Positions 45,904-58,555 of a stretch of DNA of 64,000 nt are shown here, piece by piece. The position numbers and the translations under genes were made by a program. Position 1 is the first letter of the stretch, and every line of letters begins with the position of its first letter. The notes beneath the pieces were generated by a model that searched no databases, was not told where the DNA came from, and saw nothing but the letters and a program-made list of their open reading frames with translations. The stretch is from Verticillium longisporum (taxonomy: Eukaryota > Ascomycota > Sordariomycetes > Glomerellales > Plectosphaerellaceae): assembly GCA_019188255.1 (NCBI GenBank), contig JAETXT010000011.1:1240001-1304000 (forward strand). The letters run 5' to 3'.

Positions 45904-48782
45904 ATGAGCCTCATCCTGTCTCCACCGAAACTCGTACTCCTGGCTGTTCATCTGGCCACCATCCCCGACGTGGACAGCGTGGCCTACCTGACGTCGCGAT
46001 ATCCAGCCGTCCTGCGAAAGGACATTATCCTGCGCATCCTCCTTACATACCTTCCGGAAACGGTACCGTCTGCAGAATATGTTAACTTCCTTAAGGAGCT
46101 GGAATCGGGCGAATTTGACGACCACGAGGCCAACGATCTGAATTATGCGACTGTCCACGACTTGAACGATGAGGAAGCCGCCAAGAAAGTCCGCAAACTA
46201 CGACTACTTCCCTTGTCCGATGGAAAAGGCTCTATAGACGCCGATGAAGATCACATAACGTCATTTCTCTATCGGAGAGCTTACCGGGTGGATGAGGAGG
46301 CCGGATTACTAGCGCAACTGCCGGTTCTTCTTACGCCTTTCCTTCACCACAGCCACGACCTGCGCACTTGGGTGATTTCAACGCTTTTGCCGCTATTGAG
46401 GAGGAATCACGAGTATTATCCACAGGATGCTGTCGCAAACACTCTCATAGAGTTCCAGAAGCTGCCAGACAACATCGCTGTCGGTGTCTTGCTGTCGAAC
46501 ACTGGAGCAAATGGCGATCTCAGCACTGTTGGGCGGGATCTACGCGGCTTGGTTGGGCCATGGCTCCACAACAACACACGCTGGACATCTGCAATGAGTG
46601 CAGACTCATCATTGCAGCTTGCCATCAGTGCGGGAACGAATACGCAGGGCCTATTATGTCCTGGCTGGGAGCAGGTCTTAGAATGGCTGACTGCCCATGC
46701 AGCGCGGTCTTGGAGAGTTGCTGTTGCCGCTGTCGAGCAGTATAATGGCCCGGAAGACGTGGATCTGGGTGAATATGATGGCATCTGGTTGCGAGAAGAA
46801 CAACAACAGTACCTTGACCGACGATATGCACGAGCTATCCTTGCCTGCGCTTACATCATGCCAGAGGCAAACCTGGAAGCTCTTCATGGCGCTTATCAAA
46901 TGGTATCCAAGGTTATGGAACTTCTCGGCAACGATAGCTCTACCTCGCTTGAGCAGGATGTGGATAACCTGCAGACTGTTACCGATCTTGACAGCGAGCT
47001 CTTCTCATCACCGAAAAACACGGCTTACATGCGAGACGACCTCCTCCACGAGAGCAATCCACTCACTTCTCCCTCTCTGAAGGCGGCACGACTCCTTCAG
47101 GCGCTGATATTGAGCGCATACCTCTTCACCCAGGCTGGGCATCCGTGCTCAATCAAACGCGCGGGTGACCTCGCGTTCATTCAGGACGAGCGTGAGCAAA
47201 AGATGGAGGCAACAAAGCTCATCCATACGATAGTAAATCGAGCTCCACGGAATGATGAGAGCTTTTGGACGAGATCACGGAGGCAAGTCTTGTGGCTCCG
47301 TGACTGGGGCGCGAAGTCCAGTTCAGAAGGCTCAGGCTCCGGAGTTCTCGGTCGAGTAACATCAAGCTTTCTTGAGGCCGAGATTTTGAAAGGCCTTCTT
47401 GCGAACAATCGTAAGAATCGCCTGATAATTCTATCTCGGAGTTTTTTGTTAATAATGCTCTAGAGTATTCCCTTGCTGCCTCATTATACGAAGGCGCCGA
47501 GCAATCGCTGTCACAACAAGCTTTGCAAGACACCATTCTCGGTGCAGCCCTCAACGCATATGACAATGCCACAAATCCCAATCGCACTCGGGGCGGCCTC
47601 AAGAAATGCGACGAGATGTAAGACTAGACCCGGTACCCTCGAGACAGACAACTCTGATCATCTCTCAGCATCAACGCCTTTCCCCAGACGATCGGCAAGT
47701 CATTGCCCGCGAGGCAACGCATCGACGCTTTGCTGAAGGCAACCCATGCTCTGAGTGATTACAGACTAGTGCTGAAGCAAGGCGAACCTTTCAGCCCTGT
47801 CGTTCTTCGCGTTCACGCGGACCCGTTATCGATCATTGGCAAGGTCCTTGAGCAAAACAAAAAGAGCTACACCCAGATGCAAGATCTCCTGGAAGTGGGA
47901 TACAACATGGTCAAGGCTGGCCTTACGACGAAGAGCAGCCACGGTGCGGCCGTGTCAAGTGAAGTCATGGACGCTCACGTTCTGCGCGCTGAGGAGCGCA
48001 TTGTCGCTATGTGCATCGAAGCAGCGCTCCGAGAGGACGACTTCGAGACTGCCTATTCATACGTTGTTAGCAGAATATCGGAGCGCGGTGGAACGCCTGC
48101 CCGCATCACTAGTGATCCAGACGAAGAATGGCCATGGCGGTCGGCGCTCTTGGCAGGCCAATACGTTCGCACTGCCCGGACAATCCAACCGACACATTTG
48201 GGCACGGCGAGCGGCAACCCAGAGATCAGACACCTTGAGCAGCGTATCGACTGCTTGTCCACGGCGCTTCGTATCGCGCCAGCGGCACAGCTGCAGGAGA
48301 TTCTCAAGACGTTCAGGCGCTGCGAGGAGCAGCTTGACTCGGCTGTCAAAGCGGAGGCAGCACTCGAGGCGGACGAGGATGATCTGCACGGCATGCCTGG
48401 CGGGTTCGGTACACCGGCACCGGCTCGCAGGGTCCTCGCCGTGCCAGGTGGTCGTGGCTCCACCGCGCCGCCGAGCAAGGCGAGCGGTGCGGACGAGGCG
48501 CCCATGTCTCTGTTCGACTTGTCGCGCGCAACCGCGCGAGCTGCCTCAAGAAACTTTGCGGCGCTGTCCAGCCTGCAGCAGTCCTCTGGTGGGGGCAAGA
48601 CGCATCAGAGCGAGGGTCCTGCGAACGATCACGAGACGGAAGGTCTCGAGGACGATCACCACAGGTTACGCAAGAGGGATCAGCTGCGCGAAGCGGCGAT
48701 GGGCACTCTGACGTCGGGCGTAGGCTGGTTGATCGGCGCGCCAGCGTCAGGGGGAGGTGAACAGAGAGATCGAGATGACTAG
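45904..48782 (+). CDS. SEC39: Protein transport protein Sec39 (Dsl1/NRZ complex)
   Basis: Exons 45904-47410, 47464-47617, 47669-48782; 924 residues, exact frame. Sec39 is the alpha-solenoid leg of the Dsl1 tether that receives COPI vesicles at the ER. It starts MSLILSPPKLVLLAVHLAT and is helical throughout, with a Sec39-domain core (about 10-700) including LEWLTAHAARSWRVAVAAVE and IWLREEQQQYLDRRYARAILACAY. The C-terminal 150 residues are low-complexity and may be disordered (GGFGTPAPARR, HHRLRKRDQLREAAMGTL). The ATG at 45904 was chosen: it fits the conserved N-terminus, and no upstream ATG is in frame nearby. Confidence 0.88.
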
Positions 48783-50982
48783 GTAGCAAATGCGCCCCCC
48801 CTAGGCAGGCATCTGGGGAGATATTAAAGCATATGATAGCAACGAGCCCCGCGATATACATGACGAAGATTATCAAACTGCCCAGCCTGCGCTGCGAAGA
48901 TCAACTAATACTGGGGTCATCCCGCTGTACAATGAAGCCCAATGGATGGACGGACGCCCCACAGAGCACACAACTAACGTAGATGATCCGCGGATTGGTA
49001 GGACGTCATTGTGCTGCAGGTTTCCCCCAGATGATCCACAACGGAAGAGCAGACCGAGGCAGGCCATAGACCAGACAGGCTCCGAATGGAGCAGAGCAAC
49101 ATGACGCGAGATGAAAGTGTAGCGAACAGCAGACGTGAGAGTGGGGTTCCTCGTGACATTATCAGGGCACATGACGGCCATAAGGCCATTGAGCGATGTA
49201 GCATGCAGTGCGGGGGGACAGACGACAGGCGGAAAGACGGGCAAGATCGACGCTTGTGGACAATTCGAAGTCTCGTGGACTGAGCCGGCGGTGGGACATC
49301 GTGAGGTTTTGGCGCTGGCCATTCATTGTGGGCGCGGCGAGGCGGACAACGCAAGTGCTGCCAAGAACAAAAGACTGATTCATAAAAAGTTGTGTCGTGT
49401 GGCACCGGCCGGTCGGGGGCGAGGCTCCAGGGATGGCCACAGCTGCAGGGTTGATGGGGCGAGCGATGGACGCGTCCAGGTGGTGTTGGATGGCTTCGGA
49501 AGTGCCAGGTTTGCGAAATTACCATTTGAGGGAATTCGATGCTGTTGAGGTGATGGAAGGCGTGCGGTACATTATCGTTGAGGCATTCCGCGGAGGGGCT
49601 GCGATCGATTGGCGAGAGATATTGCTCAAGGAATGATGTCTCTTGCTCCCTTCCCCTGCCCAACGTACGTGTTTCAATCGGCAAGATGACTCAGACTGAT
49701 ACTGAAGAGACTATTCTCCTATCCATGGCATCCCAGGGTACCATTGTTGATAGAGGATTGGTGAGGATGCGGAGGAGGAGGTGGTGATACTACAATGCAG
49801 CATGCAGCTTGTGTGAGGTGCAGCGCTGAACACGAAGCACGACAGAAAGCAGACGCGATGCAACGAGCGAACCACCGGTGCTGCAAGCACACCAACCGGC
49901 ATGCAAGCCAATGGTGGGCTGTTGGCGGGGCCTTGTGCAGAAGACTCCCCCGTAATTTCCCTGATGGAGTCTGTGAGGACAGTGGACTCCCGCCTGGCGG
50001 AGACCACCAGTCGTCATCGCGCACGGTACCCGGGCGGTAGGCCTGGGTTCCCAGCAACAGGTGGTACCTAGGTCAGATAGCCTGATCTTTTGACGCTATG
50101 CCCCTTGCTCGCTCGATCGCTCGCCAAAGGCATCGACTTATGATCATTGTCAGAATCTGAACAAAGCACGACGGGGGCCTCGTCGTAGAACATTTGTCTC
50201 TGCAACCACTTGTTGGCATCTTCAACCATTCGAGTAAGACATGCAGGGAAAGGGATGGCCTCGGGGATGTGGCGGCAGAGCTAAGTCATCGTCTGAAGAC
50301 GAGAGCAGCGTGGAGTATGAGGCAGGCGCTAACAAAACCTCACTTGGGAAAGAAGGTCCGGGTGGTGGTGGTGGTGCAACGAGGGTAAGGTAAGGAGAGA
50401 AAGGGCGGGCACGACAGGCAGATAGAGGCAGGCAAGACCAAGCAAGACAACAGGCAAAATGATGTGATGAAGCGGCTGCCATGTCAATTGACGCCCCTCC
50501 GGCTGCCTGACGGTTTTACCCTGCTTTTTTTTCCCCCTCTGCCACTCCGAGCAATTGCGGCTTCTCTCCATTCATCCCACCCAGCTGTCGGAGACCCTCT
50601 TCCCAGCCAGCCATCCCATCGTATCCCGCATCCCGCATCCCGCGCCTCGTGCCTCGTGCCTCGTGCAGCTACCTACCTACCTTACCTTACCTAGCTAAGG
50701 TAAGGTATCTGCCAACAACCTGCCTACCTCCCTCCTGGGGTCCCTCGCCCCCCCTTTGATCCTACTCATACTCCTCACCTCCCCTCGCTTCTCGACCTCG
50801 CACGCGTTGCCTCTTTCTTTGCTCTCTCAATTCCGATCCCAGGCCCTTTCGCTTCTTGCCGTACCTAGCTTCATGGCCTCGCGCTGAACCTGGCGCCTAT
50901 CCTCCCTCGGAACCTTGCCGTCCGCCCATTGTTCAGTGACCACCTATTGCTGTCAGTGTCTCAGAACGCCGACCCCTCCACA
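48783..50982. promoter_or_regulatory. SEC39 3' flank and glycogenin promoter region, no gene seen
   Basis: 2.2 kb. A 236-codon minus-strand frame at 48974-49684 has random-looking composition and is not supported. GGTACCTAGG occurs near 50067, and an imperfect palindrome of ACCTACCTACCTTACC and GCTAAGGTAAGG lies at 50669-50710, about 275 bp upstream of the glycogenin start. Strong CT-rich tracts at 50750-50850. Confidence 0.5.
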
Positions 50983-53764
50983 ATGTCAATGGCCGTGCAA
51001 GGAGGGGACCAGCACCAGCTTGTCTATGCTACGGTTCGTTTGTTCCACTGGCCCCGAGTCAACACGCTGCCTCGCACCCCAAGCTCACACGCTGCCTCTC
51101 ACCCAGCTTCTGCTCAGCGATTCATACCTCCCAGGTAAGCTTGACACGCCCAATTCGATCCCCTGACTTGCGCTCATCCTCCCACAGGCGCATTGGTCCT
51201 CGCTCATTCCTTGCGCGATGCTGGTACCGCCCATCAGCTGGCCGTCTTGGTCACACTCGACACCGTCTCCGCCGAGGTCATCACACAGCTCAAGGTAACC
51301 CCGCTCCACCCACCGTCACTCTCCGCCCCCTCGAAATCATTCTCAACTTTAACCTGCGATTGTTCAGACTGTCTACGACCATGTCATCCCCGTGCCCCGT
51401 CTGCGCAACGAGCGACCCGCCAACCTGTACCTGATGAACCGCGCCGACCTGCACTCTGCTTTCACCAAGATCAACCTGTGGAAACAGACACAATTCTCGA
51501 AAATCGTATACATCGATGCCGATGTTGTCGCATACAGAGCCCCCGATGAACTCTTCAGCATCCCTCAGCCTTTTTCTGCCGCGCCTGACATCGGCTGGCC
51601 TGACCTTTTCAACTCGGGCGTCATGGTCTTGACGCCCAACATGGGCGACTACTATGCACTTGTTGCTATGGCTGAGAGGGGCATCTCGTTCGACGGTGCC
51701 GACCAGGGCCTGCTGAATATGCACTTCGGGAACAACTACAACCGCATCAGCTTCACGTACAACGTGACCCCCTCCGCTCACTACCAGTATCTTCCAGCCT
51801 ACCGCCACTTCCAATCCAGCATCAATATGGTCCACTTCATCGGCTCTGACAAACCTTGGTCGAAAGGCCGCGATACGCACAAGGGGGACTCTCCTTTTGA
51901 TCAAATGTTTGGGAGGTGGTGGGCTGTGTATGACAGACACTACAGAGCTCCCGTAAGTTCGAGCATTGTCGCTACATGAGCTGTTCAGCTAACCCTCTGT
52001 ATAGGAGCAAGATTCATTCTCATTGCAACCCCATCGTTCGCAGGGCTTACACGTAACATCCCGGCCAACAGTATCACCGCTAGTTCAGTACTTCACCAAG
52101 GGCGAATATCAGCCGAAGTCTTACCAAACAGTTCCAGCTGGTGAGCAGAAGCACAGTGCATACAACGAGGGCCACGGCACGGTTCACCATGAGAGCCAGG
52201 GGCAGGGCTCACTTGAAGGTCATTTTCCCTATCGCCATCATGAAACACATGAACGCCATCAAGGCCACTGGGAAGACGGATCCTCTCCGACCGAGCCCTC
52301 GTCCCGCCTTGCGCCCTCCCTTTCCTCTTCCAGTGTGTTGATTGATACTCCTGGAACACACACTGAGGCTCGTCCAGAGCAAAATCTTGCGCCTACGGAA
52401 CGGGAGCCCCCAGCCCCGCCTGTGACAGCCCCCAAGGAGAAGCCAGAGCAACGACCTATTCCCTTGAACACATGGGACGCTCAATGGTAAGTCAACCATG
52501 CTGCCCACTATGCCGCTTGGCAGGCTATCGTGCTCACTGGATTCTTCAGGCAACCACCGCCTGCCGACTCGCAACCCGAGGCGCTTAATTTTCCACACCA
52601 GGTTTATACCATGTCTCAGGACCCTGCTCCGTTTGTCCCTCCCCCACGCTATCCCAGTCCGCCTAAAGACATGTGGTACGAGGTACCCAGAGAGAAACCT
52701 GCTCCGCCTTCACAGAAGCCTCGTGCCATCTTCCCTGGGAATCAAACCAACCTAGGCCATCGCGAGTGTTCACAGACCTGCCCGCGGAGTCTGAAGCAGA
52801 AAAGTCTGAAGCCACGCCAACGGGTGAGCACCAAATGACGATTTCTGTTCAGCGCGATGCTGAGTATATAGACACAGAAGCGTCGACAGCGGAACAGAAG
52901 AGTGAACCCGTGACTCCTGCCACCCCGACCATCAACGTGATTCCGTCAGACCCTTGGAACACTTTCACGCGGACGAATGCTTGGGATGAAATGCCAGAGA
53001 TTGAGCGCTACGTCGAAGGGCTACAGAAGCACCGCCGCGTGAAAAGCCAGGGCTCGCCCGGCATCGCCTCGATTAACAGAAAGGCGAGGCAGGAGCGCGG
53101 GTTCAGGTTGACCGACTTTCCCAGCGAAGTTGATCGGCCCAGTCTTCCCGTTACACCCGCACCAATCCGCCGACCCAAGTTCTGGGGTGGCGGCGACCCT
53201 GGTGCTGGTGACGGTAAGGATGAAGAGGTATTGCCGGTCGCGGAGGGCGTGCCGTTGCAGTCCGCCTGGGTATGTGTGCATGGACAACGCTGGACTCCTG
53301 CAGACTGTCTTTGCGATCTCACTAACATGCTTCGGACGTATAAGGATCCGGCAGAACAACTTCAGAAGCTCGCCAAGCAACAGTCTGAAGCGCTGCTGAA
53401 GAAACTCGGACAAGGTGATGGGACGGAGGGATTCGGTCGTGAGATTCCCACTCGCTCTCTGCCGTTCGGCTCAGAGGGCGTGGTCTCAAGTGCTCATGGC
53501 GCACAGCAGTCTAGTGGCGTGGTGCTCAGTCCGCAGCCGGTAAAAGGCGGCACGACTGCAAGTATCATGCGAAGCATAGGAGCTGAGCAAGATGCTTCGA
53601 CCACCCGTCGAGACATCAGCACGGAGCCACTTACAACGGGTCCCTCGATAGAGGAGCCGTCGTATAGCGGTCCGGGCGCTGCTTGGGAGAAGGGGGAGGA
53701 CGCGCCGCTACGGGAGACGCCGTTGCTACCGACTGGTGAGGAGCTAGATGTGCTCAACAGCTGA
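50983..53764 (+). CDS. Glycogenin, with an apparent 1-nt frameshift
   Basis: Exons 50983-51033, 51107-51134, 51188-51294, 51368-51952, 52005-52486, 52550-53764; about 946 residues when one missing base is allowed for. Glycogenin self-glucosylates to prime glycogen synthesis. The GT8 domain (about 12-260) shows YATLLLSDSYLPGALVLAHS across two junctions, the DxD metal motif in YIDADVV (Asp112/Asp114), FNSGVMVL, DGADQGLLN and HFIGSDKPW. A long Pro/Ser/Glu-rich region follows, with a conserved C-terminal part (NAWDEMPEIERYVEGLQ). Intron 1 has a GTTCGT donor. Near 52735-52740 KPRAIFP is followed by the wrong frame; WESNQPRPSRVF continues one frame over, as if a T of CCTTGGG were lost. That base restores divisibility by three. 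Confidence 0.88.
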
Positions 53765-54430
53765 GAAAGAGAATTAGAGTAGTTGCCGGTGGTCGAAACC
53801 CTACTGAGGTGAACACCTCAGTCTGGTGTCAACTGTCGAAGTGGCTAAGATGATGGAGTACTCGCGACAACGGGATGTATGATAGCAGTGGCTGGGTATT
53901 GGCGCAGCCGAGGAAGCCCGGGCAGATGAGGAGGGGCACGAGGTTAGCATAGTGTAGTAATGGTTGATGGGGCGCGGTTTCTGGTGAATGGTGCCCTCGT
54001 AATGTCTTTGTGCCGTATCAACCATCTGAAGCAGATGAAGTCAGGAGAACTAGTGACGAGCGAGCCTGCGTCTGGTTCTCCTCGGTCAGGTATTCTTGAT
54101 TTTGGCTGAGCAGGACCCCGCTCCAAGAACCTTTGATTTCAGGGATGAGAGTGAAGTATATGTACGTTCTGGTTGTTAGTCTGGCCGCGGGCCGCCACAC
54201 GCAGTTTATCGGGACAGTCAGCAGCATACGCTATGTGTGAAAGCTGACGTGACAACATTGACAGGATACGAGGCAAGCGCCACCATGACAAATTCAGTGT
54301 ACCGTGGCATCAAGATCTTCGCTGATTACTCAGTACAGGTATGATAGGTAGGATTGTGGGAAGGGGGATGGGGGCCGCTCAATGCCGTGCAAATTTCATT
54401 CTCAATCAGTCATATGCCTGCCCACGCGCA
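53765..54430. other. Convergent 3' intergenic region
   Basis: About 0.67 kb between the 3' ends of glycogenin and HRD1. No gene seen. Confidence 0.5.
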
Positions 54431-57007
54431 CTACGAGGCGTCGCCCTCCTGGTCATCACCCGCGTCCTCGACTGTGACAGCCTTGGCCTTGCCCTTTTCC
54501 TCGCTGGCCCTACCAGCGACCACTGGAGGCTGTGTCGATGCCGACGGCGCGACGGCTGGGCTCTTTTCCCTCGGCTCGTCCGTCGTCGATGTGGTGTCCG
54601 AGTTGCCGTCTCGGGCGGAACTCCTGCTGCGGCCAAAGAGCTGGTTCTCGCCGCCCCAGTTGGGCATGACGGGGTTAGGCGCCAGGATCTCGGGTCCGCC
54701 GGTCGTCCCGTTGGCAGTAGCTGCGGACGGCACTGCTTCATTCTGACGTGTTGAGCTTGACGGCTCGGCAGAGGGCTCACTCTGGGTGTTCTGGGTTGTC
54801 GTGGGAACTGGGGCTCCATCCAGGCGCTGGAGAGGGAGCAGAGACCAGCCCGGAGGTATGGAGACACCTTCGGGCAGGTCCTGGCTACCAGCATGGATGG
54901 GAGCCGACTGCGCTGTGATCCCATGCCGACTAAAGGCATGTGACGGCGTCTGTGAGAACGGCTGCAGTGATGGCAGTGGCTGTTGTGGAACAGAGAACGT
55001 GGGCACGGTGAACCCATGCGGCACCTCCTGATTCGGCACTTGTGGTTGTTGTTGTTGTTGCTGTTGCTGTTGTTGACGAAGCCTGTTCAGCTCTGCGAGT
55101 AGGAGATTGCAGAGTTGGAGCTGCTGTTGGTCTTGTTGAAGACTCAAAAGGTTACTCTGGATAGAACGTTCAACTTCACGAAGGCGTTCTCGTATCGATC
55201 CAACATCGTTACCCAAAACGCCATAGGGCGCTGACGGAGTGGCAACAGTCGGAGTAGTCGGCGTGGCCGGGGCAGGATGACCTGGAGTCGCGCCTCCTTG
55301 GCGACCTTGTGCCATACGCTGCGCTAGTTCCTGTATGTTCTCTCCCCCCTGGGCGAATCCAACACGAAGATTGCCAATATTGAACACACGCGCGCCTCCA
55401 TTCCGAGGAGCAGGCTGGCCAGCAGCAGGCTGCGCTGGAGGTTGCGGGCCGACATTTTGGCCGTTTGCTGGCAGTGGACGCTGGCCTTGGGGCTGGGCTT
55501 GACCGGCTGGTGCTGGGGCTGCTGGCACACCGAGACCGAGTCGGCCTAGGGCGGCATCCCGGTTCACTGCTGCAGGAGGAGCATTGATGACAACCGAACG
55601 GCGGCAAGTAGGGCAGACCTGTTGACGCTCTAGCCAACTCTTAAGGCAACCCATGTGAAGGATGTGGCCACATGGTAGCTTTTTGGGTCGGATTCGCTGG
55701 AGGGCGCCAGGGTTGTTGGCAGGATCCCAAGGTCTCATCTCCTCTCTGCAAATGATACAAGTATCCTCTCTGGCAATGTCTTCTTGCGTGGCGTCGGCGT
55801 AATTGTTCATGTCTTCCATCGCCTTGCGGTATTTCCAAAGAGCCGAGCCTCGTTTGATGACGGCGCGCCCAGTCATGAAAAGGTCTCTCATGATATGGAT
55901 GGGTAGTCCGTAGAAGGAGAAGAGTATGAAGAAGAAGACGATGTAGATCGAGAATTTGGTGCAATCTGTCCATGGTCAGCCACCTATCTCCGGTGTTCAC
56001 TTTGTAGGCATGTATTTCATACCAGCGACTAGGTCCAGAATAAGAATCCATTGCCCTTTTTCTTCCCAACCTGGTACCTCGATGTCCATCTCATCAACGT
56101 CTTCTTCACGCGGGAGGTCGGCCTGGTCGGCGGTAGTCTCCCCATCAGCGCTAGGCTCCTGGGCTCGTTGTCTGATCATGTTCTCCCGGGTCTGTCGGAC
56201 TTCGCGGCGTCGCTCCTCGAGTAGCGTCTTTGTCTGTTGCTTGACAATGCGACTCTCGAGTATGGAGACCAGATATCGGACGCCAGTGCGGGCAGAGCAA
56301 GTGGCGAGCACTGCGAACTCGAAGAGGAACATGACCATCATGTCTGGTCGAGCTTGTCGGATCACGGTTCTAATGGTGTAGGCAAGGATCCAGAGGTCGT
56401 AGGCGAGACTGAGCAGCAGGGACAAGCTGAGTCGCGTGTGGAAAAGGCCCGGATTTGCTGGCGGCTGTTGCTCAAGGATCTCGACTCGTCCGTCTCCAAT
56501 CCAGCCCCAAACCTTGCCCGTAATCAATGAGGTGAACATGACAAGAAACCAGGCTCCTCTCGTCTCTGAAGATGGTCATCGCAAGGCAGGTTTCAGTAAT
56601 GGCAAACCATGCTCGTTCGGATAGCTGCTCGACTTCGGTCTGGCGGAGTGGTCCGTAGAAAATGCGTTGTAGGCCGTAGACGGTGGTGCCATAGATGAGA
56701 TAGACAAAGTTGATGAGGATCTAGTCAGAATGTATTAGAATATCTGGATATGCCAGCCATGACATGCGCCGCTAGCTTGGGAGAATGGGGCTCGTAGAAT
56801 GCTTTCGTGGCGACTCACCAGGAGACAGAAGTTGCTCTGAGCCAGATAGACCATGGCAGAGTAGAAATTCGCTCGCTGTTGGAAAGCTGAGACGACAACC
56901 GCAGTCGCCAGGGTCGTCGAGACCTGTGGTCGTCAGTTTCACCCAAACGGTCTTGCGTGTCGAGTTCATCATGCTTTACTGACCCCGGCATACCACACGA
57001 GCCGCAT
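54431..57007 (-). CDS. HRD1: ERAD E3 ubiquitin ligase Hrd1/synoviolin, with an apparent 2-nt frameshift
   Basis: Exons 57007-56984, 56923-56819, 56720-56023, 55965-54431; about 787 residues when two missing bases are allowed for. Hrd1 forms the retrotranslocation channel and ubiquitinates misfolded ER proteins. The N-terminal half is multi-pass ([71 protein letters not shown]). A RING-H2 domain follows (CIICREEM, then [20 protein letters not shown] and PTCRR), then a long Pro/Gln/Ser-rich cytosolic tail with ten consecutive Gln (55046-55075). Near 56555-56562 FRDE and GAWFLVMFT are in different frames with one base between them where a codon is expected, so two bases appear lost from a GA-rich run. 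Allowing them makes the phase of the next exon junction correct. Confidence 0.9.
55046..55075 (-). repeat. Polyglutamine-coding trinucleotide tract in HRD1
   Basis: Ten consecutive Gln codons (CAA mixed with CAG) in the cytosolic tail of HRD1, a likely length-polymorphic site. Confidence 0.85.
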
Positions 57008-57691
57008 CGCTGGAGGATGCGGAATTGGTCGCGCTGTGTGTATTTCCTGGAAAAGGAGTTTGGGAGTTGTAGAAAGGGCGTCAAGTGCCCATTATACTGC
57101 AAATGAACAAGCGTGGGCTGGTGTGTGTCTTTGGGCCAAGCCAGATTATGATGGCGATGATGACCTGTTGGCAGCTCGTTGGTGGTTGAAGCCACGTTAG
57201 GACTTGGGAAGCTACACTGAGACGTGGCTGCTATTGGTGGAAGCTTGGGTGGATGACGCAGCAGGTACCGCGATAAGGCCACGTGACTGAGTTTCCCGCG
57301 GCTGCCGTGGCGGGGTCGGGCGGTTGTTCGCCGACTCTCCGACCAACCTCACTTGCTCTCACGAAGTATCGAATAACATGAGATGAACCTATTGACTATG
57401 TGTCACTTGCGACATTTTTCAGTAAATTCATAAATTCCCTGTCTTCAACAATTCGTTTTTCGATGTCCAATTCTCTAGTAAAAATGATCACTTGCAAGAC
57501 ATGAATGACATCATAAGTCAGTTCATTGATTCCTGGCTCGGCGACGGGTGAACGATCTGCAGAAGCGCCTTGAGCTTCATTGCCAATAGATCCCTGCCAA
57601 TATACTGAACGTATTAACAGAATTTCCGAAGATCTTGTGGATATTGAGTCCAGTACATACGCTGTACCGCGAATATTCAACAGCATCGACC
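57008..57691. promoter_or_regulatory. Divergent promoter region, HRD1 and CMD-family gene
   Basis: About 0.7 kb between the two start codons. A frame open upstream of 57692 offers an alternative start at 57635 for the downstream gene. Confidence 0.5.
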
Positions 57692-58555
57692 ATGAACTCA
57701 ATCATCACGCCAGCCTTTTTATCTTCTATCCGTAAATCACGATCTCTCCCCCGTAACTCGTGGTACTTTATCACAGCCACCACGTTGTCTGTACTGAACA
57801 GGCCGGACGAGATTCCAAAGGTATTCCATGATGCTATTGGAGGTGCAGCTGGTCTGGCCGACGGGCCTCCATCGGTGGATGAGCAACTCATCATCGCCAG
57901 ACGCATGCGTGAGGCTCTCGTCAAGGCATCCGCTGTCGGAGGCCTTCCCAAGGTAACGTTCGCTTCGCTCTTCCAGTCTCTTGTCCAATTGACAGGTCCC
58001 TGTCACAGACCATCAATGCTCTCATGGCGATGAAGGCGGTAACGCCATCTCATCTGCTGGATGACCCAGGAGACGTCTCACCCACAACAAGGCGGCATGA
58101 CGTAGAGAAAGGCTCGGCAGAAATTTTGGACCGTGGTGGAAAGTTCTGGGACAGGATATACGGGAAAATATCACGAAGAATCATGAGTCAAATGGAGAGG
58201 TGTGGCACCGAGGATTTGGCTGTTACCGCCCGTCTCATGTACGGCCACATTCTGAGTAACACCCAGATACTGTCTGCGCCGGAGACTTCATTTGTCTTGA
58301 TCGCTGGCCTGATACCCCAAGACGTAAGGACTCTAGTACCCAGAACCAATGATATATATGCTGAGTTCACGTGCACAGGTCAATCCGCAGCTGAAGGGTC
58401 ATCTCAGAGGCGCACTGAATGCAGGTGCCTCTAAGGAGGAGGTCACCGCTGTGCGGGATCTTGTGATACGGATTTGCGAGGCGGCGGGCATGCAGAGGCT
58501 TGATGCTTCAGCACCAGGAGGTTGGGGATGGGGGGGAGAGATAGCAGATGTTTAA
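57692..58555 (+). CDS. Carboxymuconolactone decarboxylase/AhpD-family protein
   Basis: Exons 57692-57952, 58009-58323, 58379-58555; 250 residues, frame closes exactly. Helical AhpD/CMD-like fold. It begins MNSIITPAFLSSIRKSRSLP, then NSWYFITATTLSVLNRPDEI, typical of a fungal CMD-like family, and ends with a second helical repeat (KGHLRGALNAGASKEEVTAV, RDLVIRICEAAGM). The Cys-x-x-Cys pair of peroxidase AhpD proteins is not present at the expected helix (NALMAMKAVTP), so peroxidase activity is unlikely. The function of this fungal branch is not known to me. Possible alternative start at 57635 adds MWILSPVHTLYREYSTAST. Confidence 0.8.

Noticed and set aside
48974..49684. 236-codon minus-strand frame as a gene
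   Set aside because: Random-looking composition, no domain and no splice context. It could be transcribed but there is no support for coding.
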